Of a DNA stretch of 64,000 nt, positions 34,840-42,909 are shown piece by piece (within the stretch, counting starts at the first letter, position 1; the number at the start of each line of letters is the position of its first letter). Made by a program: the position numbers and the translations under genes. The notes under the pieces are model-generated. The model did no database searches. It saw only the letters and a list, made by a program, of their open reading frames with translations, and had not been told where the DNA came from. This DNA is from Rhodanobacter humi (GTDB taxonomy: Bacteria > Pseudomonadota > Gammaproteobacteria > Xanthomonadales > Rhodanobacteraceae), in contig NZ_JBGBPY010000001.1 in assembly GCF_041107455.1 (NCBI RefSeq), positions 2,542,001-2,606,000 on the forward strand, written 5' to 3'.

Positions 34840-35331
34840 CTACGCCGCGAGGGCTTCCATGAACACCGCGCACAGCGCTTCCATGCCCGCGCGGTCCTCC
34901 GCGTCGAAGCGGGCCACGTGCGGACTGTCCACGTCCCACACGCCGAGCAGGCTACCGTCGGCACGCACCAGCGGCACCACGATCTCCGACTGCGAGGCGG
35001 CGTCGCAGGCGATGTGGCCGTCGAACGCGTTGACGTCGCGCACCAGCTGCGTCTGCCGCGTTTGCGCCGCGGCGCCGCACACGCCCTTGCCCAGCGCGAT
35101 GCGGATGCAGGCCGGCTTGCCCTGGAACGGGCCGACCACGAGTTCCGTGCCGTCGTACAGGTAGAAGCCGCACCAGTTGAGCCCGGGCAGGCTGTGGAAC
35201 ACCAGCGCGGAGAAGTTCGCCGCGTTCGCGATCAGGCTGGGCTCGCCGTGCAGGAGGCCCTGCGCCTGCTGTGCGAGGTCGGCGTAATGCTCGCGCTTGT
35301 TCGCGTAGGCCTGCGTTTTCACTTCGAACAT
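34840..35331 (-). CDS. msrC: GAF-domain free methionine-(R)-sulfoxide reductase
   Basis: A 163-residue single GAF domain. The three family Cys residues are visible in KPACIRIALGKGVCGAA and HIACDAAS, and the GAF signature VVPLVRADGSLLGVWDVDSP is intact. fRMsr reduces free Met-R-sulfoxide using thioredoxin. The ATG at 35331 is used; it is divergent from the TMEM175-like gene. Confidence 0.88.
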   Translation of the reverse strand: MFEVKTQAYANKREHYADLAQQAQGLLHGEPSLIANAANFSALVFHSLPGLNWCGFYLYDGTELVVGPFQGKPACIRIALGKGVCGAAAQTRQTQLVRDVNAFDGHIACDAASQSEIVVPLVRADGSLLGVWDVDSPHVARFDAEDRAGMEALCAVFMEALAA

Positions 35332-35479
35332 GGTGCGCTCGCAAGGGATGGTGTTGACCGGCTGCTGTGAGCCGAGGGAAGGGTTTTTCGCCGCTGACTG
35401 CCCGAACGCAGTCCGGTCGAACGGCAAGAACGAAGCCCGAACCCGTATTATGCGCGGGTCGCACGGATGAGGATGGGAC

Positions 35480-36151
35480 ATGAGCCTGGTCGAACATCGC
35501 GAAGGCATCGAGGCGGGGCGGCTGGACATGTTCGTGGACGGTGCGTTCGCGTTCACGCTGACCTTGCTGGCCATCGGCGGCGAAACCATCCCGAACACGG
35601 CGGAGAAGCTGCTGCACATCCTGGCCGGCGTGCCGGCGGCGGCGATCTGCTTCGCCCAGATCGCCTGGATGTGGCACGGTCACGTGCGCTGGCGCCATCT
35701 GTGTACGCGAACCTCGCGAACCGGTCTGCTGCTGTCGCTGACGCTGGTGTTCTTCGCGTTGATCTTCGTCTATCCGTTGCACATGGTGTACGGCGCAGCG
35801 TTGTACGGCCTGAGCGGCGGCGTGCTCTCCAGCGACATCGCGCTGCAATCGCCCGCCGATGGGCGGATCATGTTCGCCTGCTACGGCCTGGCCTTCACCT
35901 GCATGGCCGGCACCCTGGTCATGCTCTTTCGGCATGCCGCGCACCTGGTGGACACCAGCGCCGAAGCACACCGGCAGGCCGGCATCCACGCATTGGTCTG
36001 GAGCATCCCGGCCGTGGTCGGATTGCTCTCGGCGCTGACCGCACTGTTGGTCCCGGAAGGGTTGTTGTCGCTGGCGGGTCTGGAATACATCCTGCTGGGC
36101 CTGATCGGCCCGGCGATCACGTGGTACAAGCGCCGGCATCCCGTCGCGTGA
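35480..36151 (+). CDS. TMEM175/DUF1211-like membrane protein, putative K+ channel
   Basis: A 223-residue protein with six predicted helices. The first helix holds GRLDMFVDGAFAFTLTLLAI, a variant of the RxxxFSDGVFAIAxTLL signature of bacterial TMEM175 potassium channels; the usual FSD is FVD here. Its stop overlaps the GTG of bioD (GTGA). Function as a channel is inferred from the family. Confidence 0.75.
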   Translation: MSLVEHREGIEAGRLDMFVDGAFAFTLTLLAIGGETIPNTAEKLLHILAGVPAAAICFAQIAWMWHGHVRWRHLCTRTSRTGLLLSLTLVFFALIFVYPLHMVYGAALYGLSGGVLSSDIALQSPADGRIMFACYGLAFTCMAGTLVMLFRHAAHLVDTSAEAHRQAGIHALVWSIPAVVGLLSALTALLVPEGLLSLAGLEYILLGLIGPAITWYKRRHPVA

Positions 36152-36825
36152 GCACGGCACTGTTCGTCGCCGGCACCGACACCGGCATCGGCAAGACCCA
36201 CGCCAGTTGCACCTTGCTGCACGCGCTGCGCGCAGCCGGCCTGCGCAGCACCGGCATGAAGCCGGTGGCCAGCGGTTGCATCGAGACCACGCACGGCCTG
36301 CAGAACGAGGATGCGCTGGCGCTGCGCGCGGCCAGCAGCGGGCCGCTGCCGCCTTATGCGCGCAGCAATCCGGTGGCATTGCGCGAACCCTTGTCGCCGC
36401 ATCTGGCCGCCGCGCACGAGGGCGTGGCGATCGCCTTGCCGCCCTTGCGCGCCGCGTTCGACGCGCTGTGCGCCGAACACGACGCCGTGGTGGTGGAGGG
36501 CGTGGGCGGCTGGCGCGTGCCGCTGGCGCCGGGCCTGTTCGCCTCCGACATCGCGAAGGCGTGGGAGCTGCCGGTGATTTTCGTGGTGGGCCTGCGGTTG
36601 GGCTGCCTCAGCCACAGCCTGCTCAGCGCCGAGGCGATCCGTGCCGATGGCTGCCGCCTTGCCGGCTGGATCGCCAACCGCATCGATCCGGCGATGGACG
36701 CGGTGGAGGAAAACCTCGCCACCTTGCGCGAGCTGCTGCCCGCACCCTGCCTCGGCGTGCTGCCGCACGGCGTGGCACCGGCGCAGGCGGTCGCCGCGCT
36801 GGACCTGGCCGCGCTCGCCGCCTGA
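36148..36825 (+). CDS. bioD: dethiobiotin synthetase
   Basis: A 225-residue enzyme making dethiobiotin from 7,8-diaminopelargonate, CO2 and ATP. P-loop GTDTGIGKTH, the MKPVASGC motif, and VVEGVGGWRVPL are diagnostic. The GTG start overlaps the preceding stop. No other bio gene is in the window. Confidence 0.94.
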   Translation: MSTALFVAGTDTGIGKTHASCTLLHALRAAGLRSTGMKPVASGCIETTHGLQNEDALALRAASSGPLPPYARSNPVALREPLSPHLAAAHEGVAIALPPLRAAFDALCAEHDAVVVEGVGGWRVPLAPGLFASDIAKAWELPVIFVVGLRLGCLSHSLLSAEAIRADGCRLAGWIANRIDPAMDAVEENLATLRELLPAPCLGVLPHGVAPAQAVAALDLAALAA

Positions 36826-36883
36826 ATTCACATCCGGCATGCCGCCCCCTGCGCATGCTGGCGAAGACGCCCAGGGGATATCC

Positions 36884-37234
36884 ATGAGCAATCGCAATCA
36901 CTACTACCTCTCCATCGCGGATCTCGCCCACGCGCGCGGCAGCGATCCCGCGCTGAGCTGGGACGGCGCCGGCCCGGCCGACTTCGCCGCCGCGCTGGAG
37001 GAGGCCTTGCACAGTCCGGCGCTGTTCGAGCGCTGGCGCGCGCAGCAGCCGGAACCGGACGAGGTGGACCCCGCGCTGGGCGCCACCGATGCGCAGGCGC
37101 AGGTGCATGCCAAGGTCGCCGATCTGCATGTCGAGGTGGACGTGCAGACCAGCCTGCCGATGAGCCTGTTGCGCCAGCGCCTGAACTGGCTGATCGGCGC
37201 GACGTGGCAGTTGCGCGACGTGCGCCCGGGCTGA
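36884..37234 (+). CDS. conserved hypothetical protein
   Basis: A 116-residue soluble acidic protein (SIADLAHARGSDPALSWDG near the start; LNWLIGATWQLRDVRPG at the end). I recognise no domain. It follows bioD by 58 bases with an AGGGGAT ribosome site, so it may be co-transcribed. Confidence 0.6.
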   Translation: MSNRNHYYLSIADLAHARGSDPALSWDGAGPADFAAALEEALHSPALFERWRAQQPEPDEVDPALGATDAQAQVHAKVADLHVEVDVQTSLPMSLLRQRLNWLIGATWQLRDVRPG

Positions 37235-37358
37235 GTCACGCACCGGTACGCGCGAAGTTTCGCTGCGCTGCGGCTGGCAAAAGCCGGTCCGGTATCGCTA
37301 CAGTCGGCGGCTGTCGTTTCATTCCGCCGTCTCGCGACGCACCGACCGGGAATACCGC

Positions 37359-39578
37359 ATGTTCCGTCCACGCATGATCGTCATCGCCACCAGCATCGCC
37401 CTCGCGGCCTGTTCGCAGGGCCCGCACGAGGCCGGCAAATCCGCACCGGCCTCGGCTTCCACCGCGCCGGCCAGTACGGCCAGCGCCGCCGCGCCGGTGG
37501 TTGACGCGAATGCCGCCAATCCGTTCTTCACCGCCAGCACGCTGCCGTTCCAGGCGCCGCCGTTCGACAAGATCAAGGACAGCGACTACCAGCCGGCGAT
37601 CGAGGAGGGCATGGCCGACCAGCTCGCCGAATGGCGGGAGATCGCCGACAACCCCGAGCCGCCCACGTTCGAGAACACCTTCGTGGCGCTGGAGAAATCC
37701 GGTGCGCTGTTCAATCGGGTGATGGCGGTGTTCAACGGCGTCACCTCGGCCAACACCGACGACACGCTGCAGAAGGTGCAGGAAGAGGAAGCACCGAAGC
37801 AGGCTGCGCACGACGACGCCAAGTACCTCGACGGTAAGCTGTTCGCGCGCGTCCAGAAGGTCTACGACGAGCGCGCCACGCTGAAGCTCGATCCCGAATC
37901 GCTGCGCCTGGTCGAGGTGACCTACCGCGAGTTCGTGCAGCACGGCGCCAAGCTGTCCGACGCCGACAAGACCAGGCTGAAGGCGCTCAACCAGCAGGAC
38001 TCCACGCTGCAGGCGCAGTTCAACAACAAGCTGCTCGCTGCCGCCAAGGACAGTGCGCTGGTGATCGACGACAAGGCCAGGCTGGACGGCCTGGCCGACG
38101 AGGACATCGCCGCCGCCGCGCAGGCCGCCAAGGATCGCGGGCTCACCGGCAAGTGGGTGATCACGCTGCAGAACACCACCCAGCAGCCCGCGCTGCAGAG
38201 CCTCAAGGATCGCGCCACCCGCAAGGCGTTGTACGAGGCGTCGTGGAACCGCGCCGAACTCGGCAACGCCGACGACACCCGCGACATCATCGAGCAGCTG
38301 GCGCAGATCCGCGCACAGGAAGCGAAGCTGCTGGGCTTCCCGAACTACGCCGCGTGGACGCTGCAGGACCAGATGGCGAAGACGCCCGAAGCGGTGATGG
38401 GCTTCATGGACAAGCTGGCGCCTGCCGCCGTGGCCCGCGCCAAACAGGAAGCCGCCGAGATCCAGGCGCAGATCGACAAGGACCAGAAGGCGCTCAACCA
38501 GCCCACCTTCAAGCTGGAGCCGTGGGACTGGCAGTACTACGCCGAGCAGGTGCGCAAGGCCAAGTACGACCTGGATGAAAGTCAGATCAAACCCTACTTC
38601 GAGCTGGACAACGTGCTGCAGAACGGCGTGTTCTACGCCGCCAACCAGCTCTACGGGCTGACCTTCAAGGAGCGCCACGACATCCCGGTGTACAACCCGG
38701 ACGTGCGCGTGTTCGAGGTATTCGACAAGGACGGCAAGTCGCTGGCGCTGTTCTACTGCGACTACTTCAAGCGCGACAACAAGAACGGCGGCGCCTGGAT
38801 GGACAACTTCGTCCAGCAGTCGAAATTGCTCGGCACCAAGCCGGTGATCTACAACGTCGCCAACTTCACCAAGCCCGCGACTGGCCAGCCCGCGCTGCTG
38901 TCGATGGACGACGTGGTCACCATGTTCCACGAGTTCGGCCATGGCCTGCACGGCATCTTCGCCGACGGGGAATACCCGAGCCTGTCCGGTGCGCAGACCG
39001 CGCGCGACTTCGTGGAATTCCCCTCGCAGTTCAACGAGCACTGGGCGACCAACCCCAAGGTGTTCGCGAACTACGCGAAGCACTACCAGACCGGCGCGCC
39101 GATGCCGCAGGCGCTGGTCGACAAGATGAAGAAGGCCGGCACGTTCAACAAGGGCTACGACATGACCGAGCTGGTGGCCGCCGCCATGCTCGACATGAAC
39201 TGGCACATGCTGGGCGCCGACGCGCCGAAGCAGGATGCCGACAAGTTCGAGGCCGCCGCGCTGAAGAAGGATGGCGTTGATCTTTCCTACGTACCGCCGC
39301 GTTACCGCTCCAGCTACTTCCTGCACATCTGGAGCAACGGCTACTCGGCCGGCTACTACGCCTACCTGTGGACGCAGATGCTCGCCGACGACGCGTTCGA
39401 GTGGTTCAAGGAACACGGTGAGCTGACCCGCGCCAACGGCCAGCGCTTCCGCGACATGGTGCTCTCGCGCGGCAACAGCGAGGAACTGTCCAAGCTGTAC
39501 AAGGACTGGCGCGGCCAGGATCCCAGCATCGAGCCGATGCTGGAGGATCGCGGCTTGAAGGAAACGCCGAAGAAATAA
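37359..39578 (+). CDS. dcp: M3-family peptidyl-dipeptidase, lipoprotein
   Basis: A 739-residue zinc metallopeptidase of the Dcp/oligopeptidase A family. The N-terminus is a lipoprotein signal (IALAAC, lipid Cys near 18) followed by an Ala/Ser linker, so it is exported. The zinc site HEFGH is at 524-528, with the downstream Glu in FVEFPSQFNEHW; YVPPRYRSSYFLHIWSNGYSAGYYAYLW is the family C-terminal signature. It removes C-terminal dipeptides. A strong bidirectional terminator follows. Confidence 0.92.
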   Translation: MFRPRMIVIATSIALAACSQGPHEAGKSAPASASTAPASTASAAAPVVDANAANPFFTASTLPFQAPPFDKIKDSDYQPAIEEGMADQLAEWREIADNPEPPTFENTFVALEKSGALFNRVMAVFNGVTSANTDDTLQKVQEEEAPKQAAHDDAKYLDGKLFARVQKVYDERATLKLDPESLRLVEVTYREFVQHGAKLSDADKTRLKALNQQDSTLQAQFNNKLLAAAKDSALVIDDKARLDGLADEDIAAAAQAAKDRGLTGKWVITLQNTTQQPALQSLKDRATRKALYEASWNRAELGNADDTRDIIEQLAQIRAQEAKLLGFPNYAAWTLQDQMAKTPEAVMGFMDKLAPAAVARAKQEAAEIQAQIDKDQKALNQPTFKLEPWDWQYYAEQVRKAKYDLDESQIKPYFELDNVLQNGVFYAANQLYGLTFKERHDIPVYNPDVRVFEVFDKDGKSLALFYCDYFKRDNKNGGAWMDNFVQQSKLLGTKPVIYNVANFTKPATGQPALLSMDDVVTMFHEFGHGLHGIFADGEYPSLSGAQTARDFVEFPSQFNEHWATNPKVFANYAKHYQTGAPMPQALVDKMKKAGTFNKGYDMTELVAAAMLDMNWHMLGADAPKQDADKFEAAALKKDGVDLSYVPPRYRSSYFLHIWSNGYSAGYYAYLWTQMLADDAFEWFKEHGELTRANGQRFRDMVLSRGNSEELSKLYKDWRGQDPSIEPMLEDRGLKETPKK

Positions 39579-39985
39579 GGCGCCGCGTCATGCTCCCGAA
39601 AAAGGCCGGCATTGCCGGCCTTTTTCGGGAGAGGGACTTCCAGAACATGCAGTATCAAGGTTGGAGGTGCCGTGCCAGGTCCCATGCTGTCGTGCAGGAT
39701 GCGCAGCACGTCGATGCATGGCTTGCCATTCGTCCGGAAAGCCACGAAATGGCGGCCATGCCGACCCTGTCGTGCCACATGCAGCATGCATATGCCGGGC
39801 GCCAAGTCGTCGCGCTGTTTCACTCCGGCGATGTCGGGGCCATCGGTCAGCGCCCGCACGGCCAATGCCAAAGTGGTGGCATAGATACGTTCCTGCTCCG
39901 CACCGAAATGAAGGCGCGTCCAGACGCGGATGGCAGACAGATCCTGCTTTGCGGCGTGGGTGACGCGGACGCTCCAGGCGCCCAT
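39362..39985 (-). CDS. parE: ParE-type toxin with frameshifted, extended C-terminus
   Basis: The first ~100 residues are a normal ParE/RelE-fold toxin: MGAWSVRVTHAAKQDLSAIR, the PGICMLHVARQGRHGRHFVAF core and IDVLRILHDSM. ParE poisons DNA gyrase. The frame then leaves the family pattern at CCC 39681-39683. Removing one base restores the ending DSMDLARHLQP and a TGA at 39657-39655, exactly as in ParE relatives. As it stands the protein is 207 residues and its tail is translated through the terminator and antisense to dcp. The start ATG shares a base with the parD stop (TGATG). Confidence 0.75.
   Translation of the reverse strand: MGAWSVRVTHAAKQDLSAIRVWTRLHFGAEQERIYATTLALAVRALTDGPDIAGVKQRDDLAPGICMLHVARQGRHGRHFVAFRTNGKPCIDVLRILHDSMGPGTAPPTLILHVLEVPLPKKAGNAGLFREHDAAPYFFGVSFKPRSSSIGSMLGSWPRQSLYSLDSSSLLPRESTMSRKRWPLARVSSPCSLNHSNASSASICVHR
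39593..39631. terminator. bidirectional intrinsic terminator
   Basis: An 18-bp perfect stem (CTCCCGAAAAAGGCCGGC and its complement) with loop ATT. The A5 and T5 runs inside the stem let it work on both strands: for dcp on plus and for the parDE transcript on minus, although the current parE frame reads straight through it. Confidence 0.9.
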
Positions 39986-40254
39986 CAATTCGATTCGCCA
40001 AGCGCCATGACCCAGGATTCCAGTGCCGCCGGGTCGTCGAAGGTTTCGTAGCGACCGGCCTCGATGTCGGCCACGCCAACGGCTACCGCATCGCGCAGCG
40101 CTTCAAGGCGCGCGGTGTAGGTTCGTTCGCGTTGCTGCATCAGGCGCAGCCCCTCACGCAGTACTTCGCTGGCGTTCTGGTAACGGCCTGATTCCACCAG
40201 TTGCTCCACGAATCGGGCTTGCGGGTCGGTCAGCACTACGTTGCGTGTCGGCAT
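39985..40254 (-). CDS. parD: ParD-type antitoxin
   Basis: An 89-residue antitoxin. The ribbon-helix-helix N-terminus is PTRNVVLTDPQARFVEQLVE followed by YQNASEVLREGLRLM; the C-terminal half is the acidic, toxin-binding tail. The ATG at 40254 is preferred over 40260 because the GGAG then sits six bases away. It precedes parE in the usual antitoxin-toxin order. Confidence 0.88.
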   Translation of the reverse strand: MPTRNVVLTDPQARFVEQLVESGRYQNASEVLREGLRLMQQRERTYTARLEALRDAVAVGVADIEAGRYETFDDPAALESWVMALGESN

Positions 40255-40274
40255 GATCATCTCCGCGAATTGTG

Positions 40275-40293
40275 ATTGGCGTAATCTGCCAAT
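40275..40293. promoter_or_regulatory. probable ParD operator
   Basis: ATTGGC-N7-GCCAAT, a 19-bp palindrome 21 bp upstream of the parD start. Such sites bind ParD or the ParDE complex for autoregulation. Confidence 0.5.
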
Positions 40294-40358
40294 ATCGGAG
40301 CGAATGCAATTTCGGGTTGCCGCCCCACCATTCATGCCGGGTGGATCGGAGCAGTGGT

Positions 40359-41726
40359 TCAGTACGCGAATTCCTTGAACACCGGATCCACGCTGCCGCC
40401 CCACGCGCCATGGAACAGCTCCAGCTTGCGCTCGGCGGGGGTCTGGTTCGCCTCGACGATCTCGATCAGCGGTTCGAGGTAGATGCGCTCGTCGGCACCG
40501 TTGCGATTGAGGCGGGCGCGCCGTTGCAGGCCGTGGGCGGCGATCTTCAGCGCCTCGCCGGCGAGGTCGCGCACGGTGCCCTGGCGGAACGGCAGGTGCA
40601 GCGCCTGCTTCGGCACGCCGTCGCGCAGGGCGTGGCGCTCGATCATGGTGAAGTCCTTGACCAGGTTCCAGGCCGCGTCCAGCGCCTCGTCGTCGTAGAG
40701 CAGGCCGACCCAGAACGCGGGCAGGGCGCACAGCCGGTTCCACGGGCCGCCGTCGGCGCCGCGCATTTCCAGGTACTGCTTGAGGCGCACCTCGGGGAAG
40801 GCGGTGGTGAGGTGGTCGGCCCAGTCCTTCATGGTGGCCTTGGTGCCGGGCAATGCGGCGAGTTCGCCGGCCATGAAACGCTTGAAGTCCTGGCCGGCGA
40901 GGTCGATGTAGCGGCCGTCCTGGTAGCTGAAGTACATCGGCACGTCGAGGATGTAGTCGACGTAGCGCTCGTAGCCGAAGCCGTCGGCGAACACGAAGTC
41001 CAGCATGCCGGTGCGGTCGGCGTCGGTGTCGGTCCAGATCTGCGAGCGGTAGGACAGATAGCCGTTTGGACGTCCTTCCGTGAACGGCGAGTCGGCGAAC
41101 AGCGCGGTGGCGATCGGCTGCAGGGCGAGGCTGGTGCGGAACTTCTTCACCATGTCCGCTTCGGACGAGAAATCGAGGTTCACCTGCACGGTGCAGGTGC
41201 GCGTCATCATGTCCAGGCCGAGCTGGCCGACCTTGGGCATGTATTCGCGCATGATCTTGTAGCGGCCCTTGGGCATCCACGGCATCTCGTCGCGGCGCCA
41301 CTTCGGCTGGAAGCCCATGCCGAGGAAGCCCAGGTCCATCCCGTCGGCGACCGAGCGCACTTCCTCCAGATGCGAGTTCACCTCGCAACAGGTCTGGTGG
41401 ATCGTCTCCAGCGGCGCGCCGGACAGCTCCAACTGGCCGGCCGGCTCCAGCGTGATGTTCGCCTTGTCGCGGGTGAGCGCGACCGGGATTTCACCTTCGC
41501 GGGCGATTTCCCAGCCGTAGCGCGCGGCGATGCCTTCGAGCAGCGCGCGGATGCCGCGCTCGCCCTCGAACGGCGGCGGCCTCAGGTCATCGGTGCGGAA
41601 GCCGAATTTCTCGTGTTCGGTGCCGATACGCCAGGCTTCGCGCGGCTTCTCGCCGGCGGCGAGGTAGTCGACCAGTTGCTGGCGACCCGTGATCGGGATG
41701 CTCTTGACGGCACTGGGTATGGACAC
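40359..41726 (-). CDS. gshA: glutamate-cysteine ligase, plant/proteobacterial type
   Basis: A 455-residue enzyme for the first step of glutathione synthesis. IGTEHEKFGF, LEPAGQLELSGAPLETIH, MGFQPKWRRDEMPWMPKGRY and TCTVQVNLDF match the alpha- and gammaproteobacterial class related to plant GshA rather than E. coli GshA. Four Cys are present (TCC, RTC, RLC), but plant-like redox control is not proven. GTG start at 41726 with GCGAGG nine bases upstream. Confidence 0.92.
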   Translation of the reverse strand: MSIPSAVKSIPITGRQQLVDYLAAGEKPREAWRIGTEHEKFGFRTDDLRPPPFEGERGIRALLEGIAARYGWEIAREGEIPVALTRDKANITLEPAGQLELSGAPLETIHQTCCEVNSHLEEVRSVADGMDLGFLGMGFQPKWRRDEMPWMPKGRYKIMREYMPKVGQLGLDMMTRTCTVQVNLDFSSEADMVKKFRTSLALQPIATALFADSPFTEGRPNGYLSYRSQIWTDTDADRTGMLDFVFADGFGYERYVDYILDVPMYFSYQDGRYIDLAGQDFKRFMAGELAALPGTKATMKDWADHLTTAFPEVRLKQYLEMRGADGGPWNRLCALPAFWVGLLYDDEALDAAWNLVKDFTMIERHALRDGVPKQALHLPFRQGTVRDLAGEALKIAAHGLQRRARLNRNGADERIYLEPLIEIVEANQTPAERKLELFHGAWGGSVDPVFKEFAY

Positions 41727-41802
41727 GGGCGCGACCTCGCAGGGTGAGGCACCGACTATGGAGGCGGCGCGCGGTCGCGAAAAGGGGTTGACGGAAAATA
41801 TT

Positions 41803-41818
41803 TGTACGAGGCGGTACA
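41803..41818. promoter_or_regulatory. palindrome upstream of gshA
   Basis: TGTAC-GAGGCG-GTACA in an A+T-richer patch (AAAATATTTG) 77 bases before the gshA start, probably the promoter region. The reader is unknown. Confidence 0.35.
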
Positions 41819-41848
41819 GATGCCAGCGGCGACGCCGCCCCGGGGTAG

Positions 41849-42634
41849 TCAGTGGGTGGTGATCGCCGCCGTTTTTCGGCAACTCAGTCGCTGCAGCAAG
41901 TCGTCCGGCAGGTGCTGGCGGCGGCCGATGTCGGCTAGGCTGTAACCCGGTTTGCGCACGCGGCGGTCGTGCGCGCAGGCGTCCGCGCCATGGTCGAGCA
42001 GGCGGCTCACGATGGAGGCGTCGCCGTCGATCACCGCCGTGGTCAAGGCATCCGCCACGTTCGGTGCCGCGCGTGCCATGACGTTGGCATGGTGGTGCAG
42101 CAACACGTCGAGCGTGGCGGTGTCGCCGCACTTGACGGCGAACGGCAGGGCGGGGCCGGCCAGGTTCTCGTGGTTGTCCATGGCGCCGGCCGACTGGAGC
42201 CCTTTCGCCGCGCCGGGGCCGAAGCGCGAGTCGTGCGCCATGTCGCTGACAGTCTGCTGGTAGAAGCCGCTTCTGAAAGGCGGCAGCCGCACCGGTTCGT
42301 TCACCGCCGCGCCGTCGTCCAGCAGGCCATCGACCACGACCGGCTGGTAGGCGTTGGCCGCGGTGAGCATGGCGACCTGGCGCCAATGCACCTGCTCGGC
42401 CGCGGGCAACGCGGCGAGGCCTTGGCGCACCTGCGGCAGCTTGCCGTCGATGGCATCGACCATTACTGCGGCCACGGTGGGCGGAGCATCGTAGAGATCG
42501 TGCTGCCAGAGTCCGCGGATCGTGGGCAATGCCTGCCGGCAGATGTTGACGCTGCTGGCGGAGGTCGGTTCCGCGGCGATGGCGGGTTGCAGCGCGCAGA
42601 GCGCGCAGGCGATCAGGGCGAGACGAGCAAGCAT
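41849..42634 (-). CDS. secreted ankyrin-repeat protein
   Basis: A 261-residue protein with a signal peptide (to AIAA, about residue 21). Weak ankyrin repeats are seen in the middle, and the clearest are at the end: LPFAVKCGDTATLDVLLHHHANV and LTTAVIDGDASIVSRLLDHGAD. Periplasmic ankyrin proteins usually bind other proteins; the partner is unknown. It sits downstream of rho and the hairpin array. Confidence 0.78.
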   Translation of the reverse strand: MLARLALIACALCALQPAIAAEPTSASSVNICRQALPTIRGLWQHDLYDAPPTVAAVMVDAIDGKLPQVRQGLAALPAAEQVHWRQVAMLTAANAYQPVVVDGLLDDGAAVNEPVRLPPFRSGFYQQTVSDMAHDSRFGPGAAKGLQSAGAMDNHENLAGPALPFAVKCGDTATLDVLLHHHANVMARAAPNVADALTTAVIDGDASIVSRLLDHGADACAHDRRVRKPGYSLADIGRRQHLPDDLLQRLSCRKTAAITTH

Positions 42635-42764
42635 TCCGTGTTTCCTCGTGGGGCGGCTTTGGCTGGCCGCGCGTGACGAGTCTGGAGCGGGATGCTGAGG
42701 GATGGCAAGCGCTACACGTGGGGCGTGGTGTCAGGGCTGGAGCCAGAGCTGTTACCGAATGGTC

Positions 42765-42909
42765 GGGAAAGTGCATCCTGCACTTTCCCGGCTCGCCGAG
42801 TCCGGAAGAGCGCCGGACTCGGCTCCGCCGGCCGATCGCAGATGCGATCGGCCGGCGAGCGAGCCGTCCGTGGCTCGGGAAGCGGTGGCCGACTGCCGCC
42901 GGCAGTCGG
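42765..42909. repeat. five-hairpin array A at the rho 3' end
   Basis: Hairpins in order: 42765-42789 (stem GGGAAAGTGCA), 42797-42821 (CGAGTCCGG), 42826-42857 (15-bp stem), 42860-42877 (CGAGCC) and 42889-42909 (CCGACTGCC). The last base lies next to the rho stop. Linkers CTTTCCCG-CTCGC, CTCCGCCG and CCGGCGAGCGA are shared with array B (63220-63362) while the stems differ but keep pairing. No T tract follows. Confidence 0.8.

Noticed and set aside
42797-42909. Intrinsic terminator after rho
   Set aside because: The hairpins are strong, but no T run follows on the minus strand. The array is better described as a repeat or structured element.
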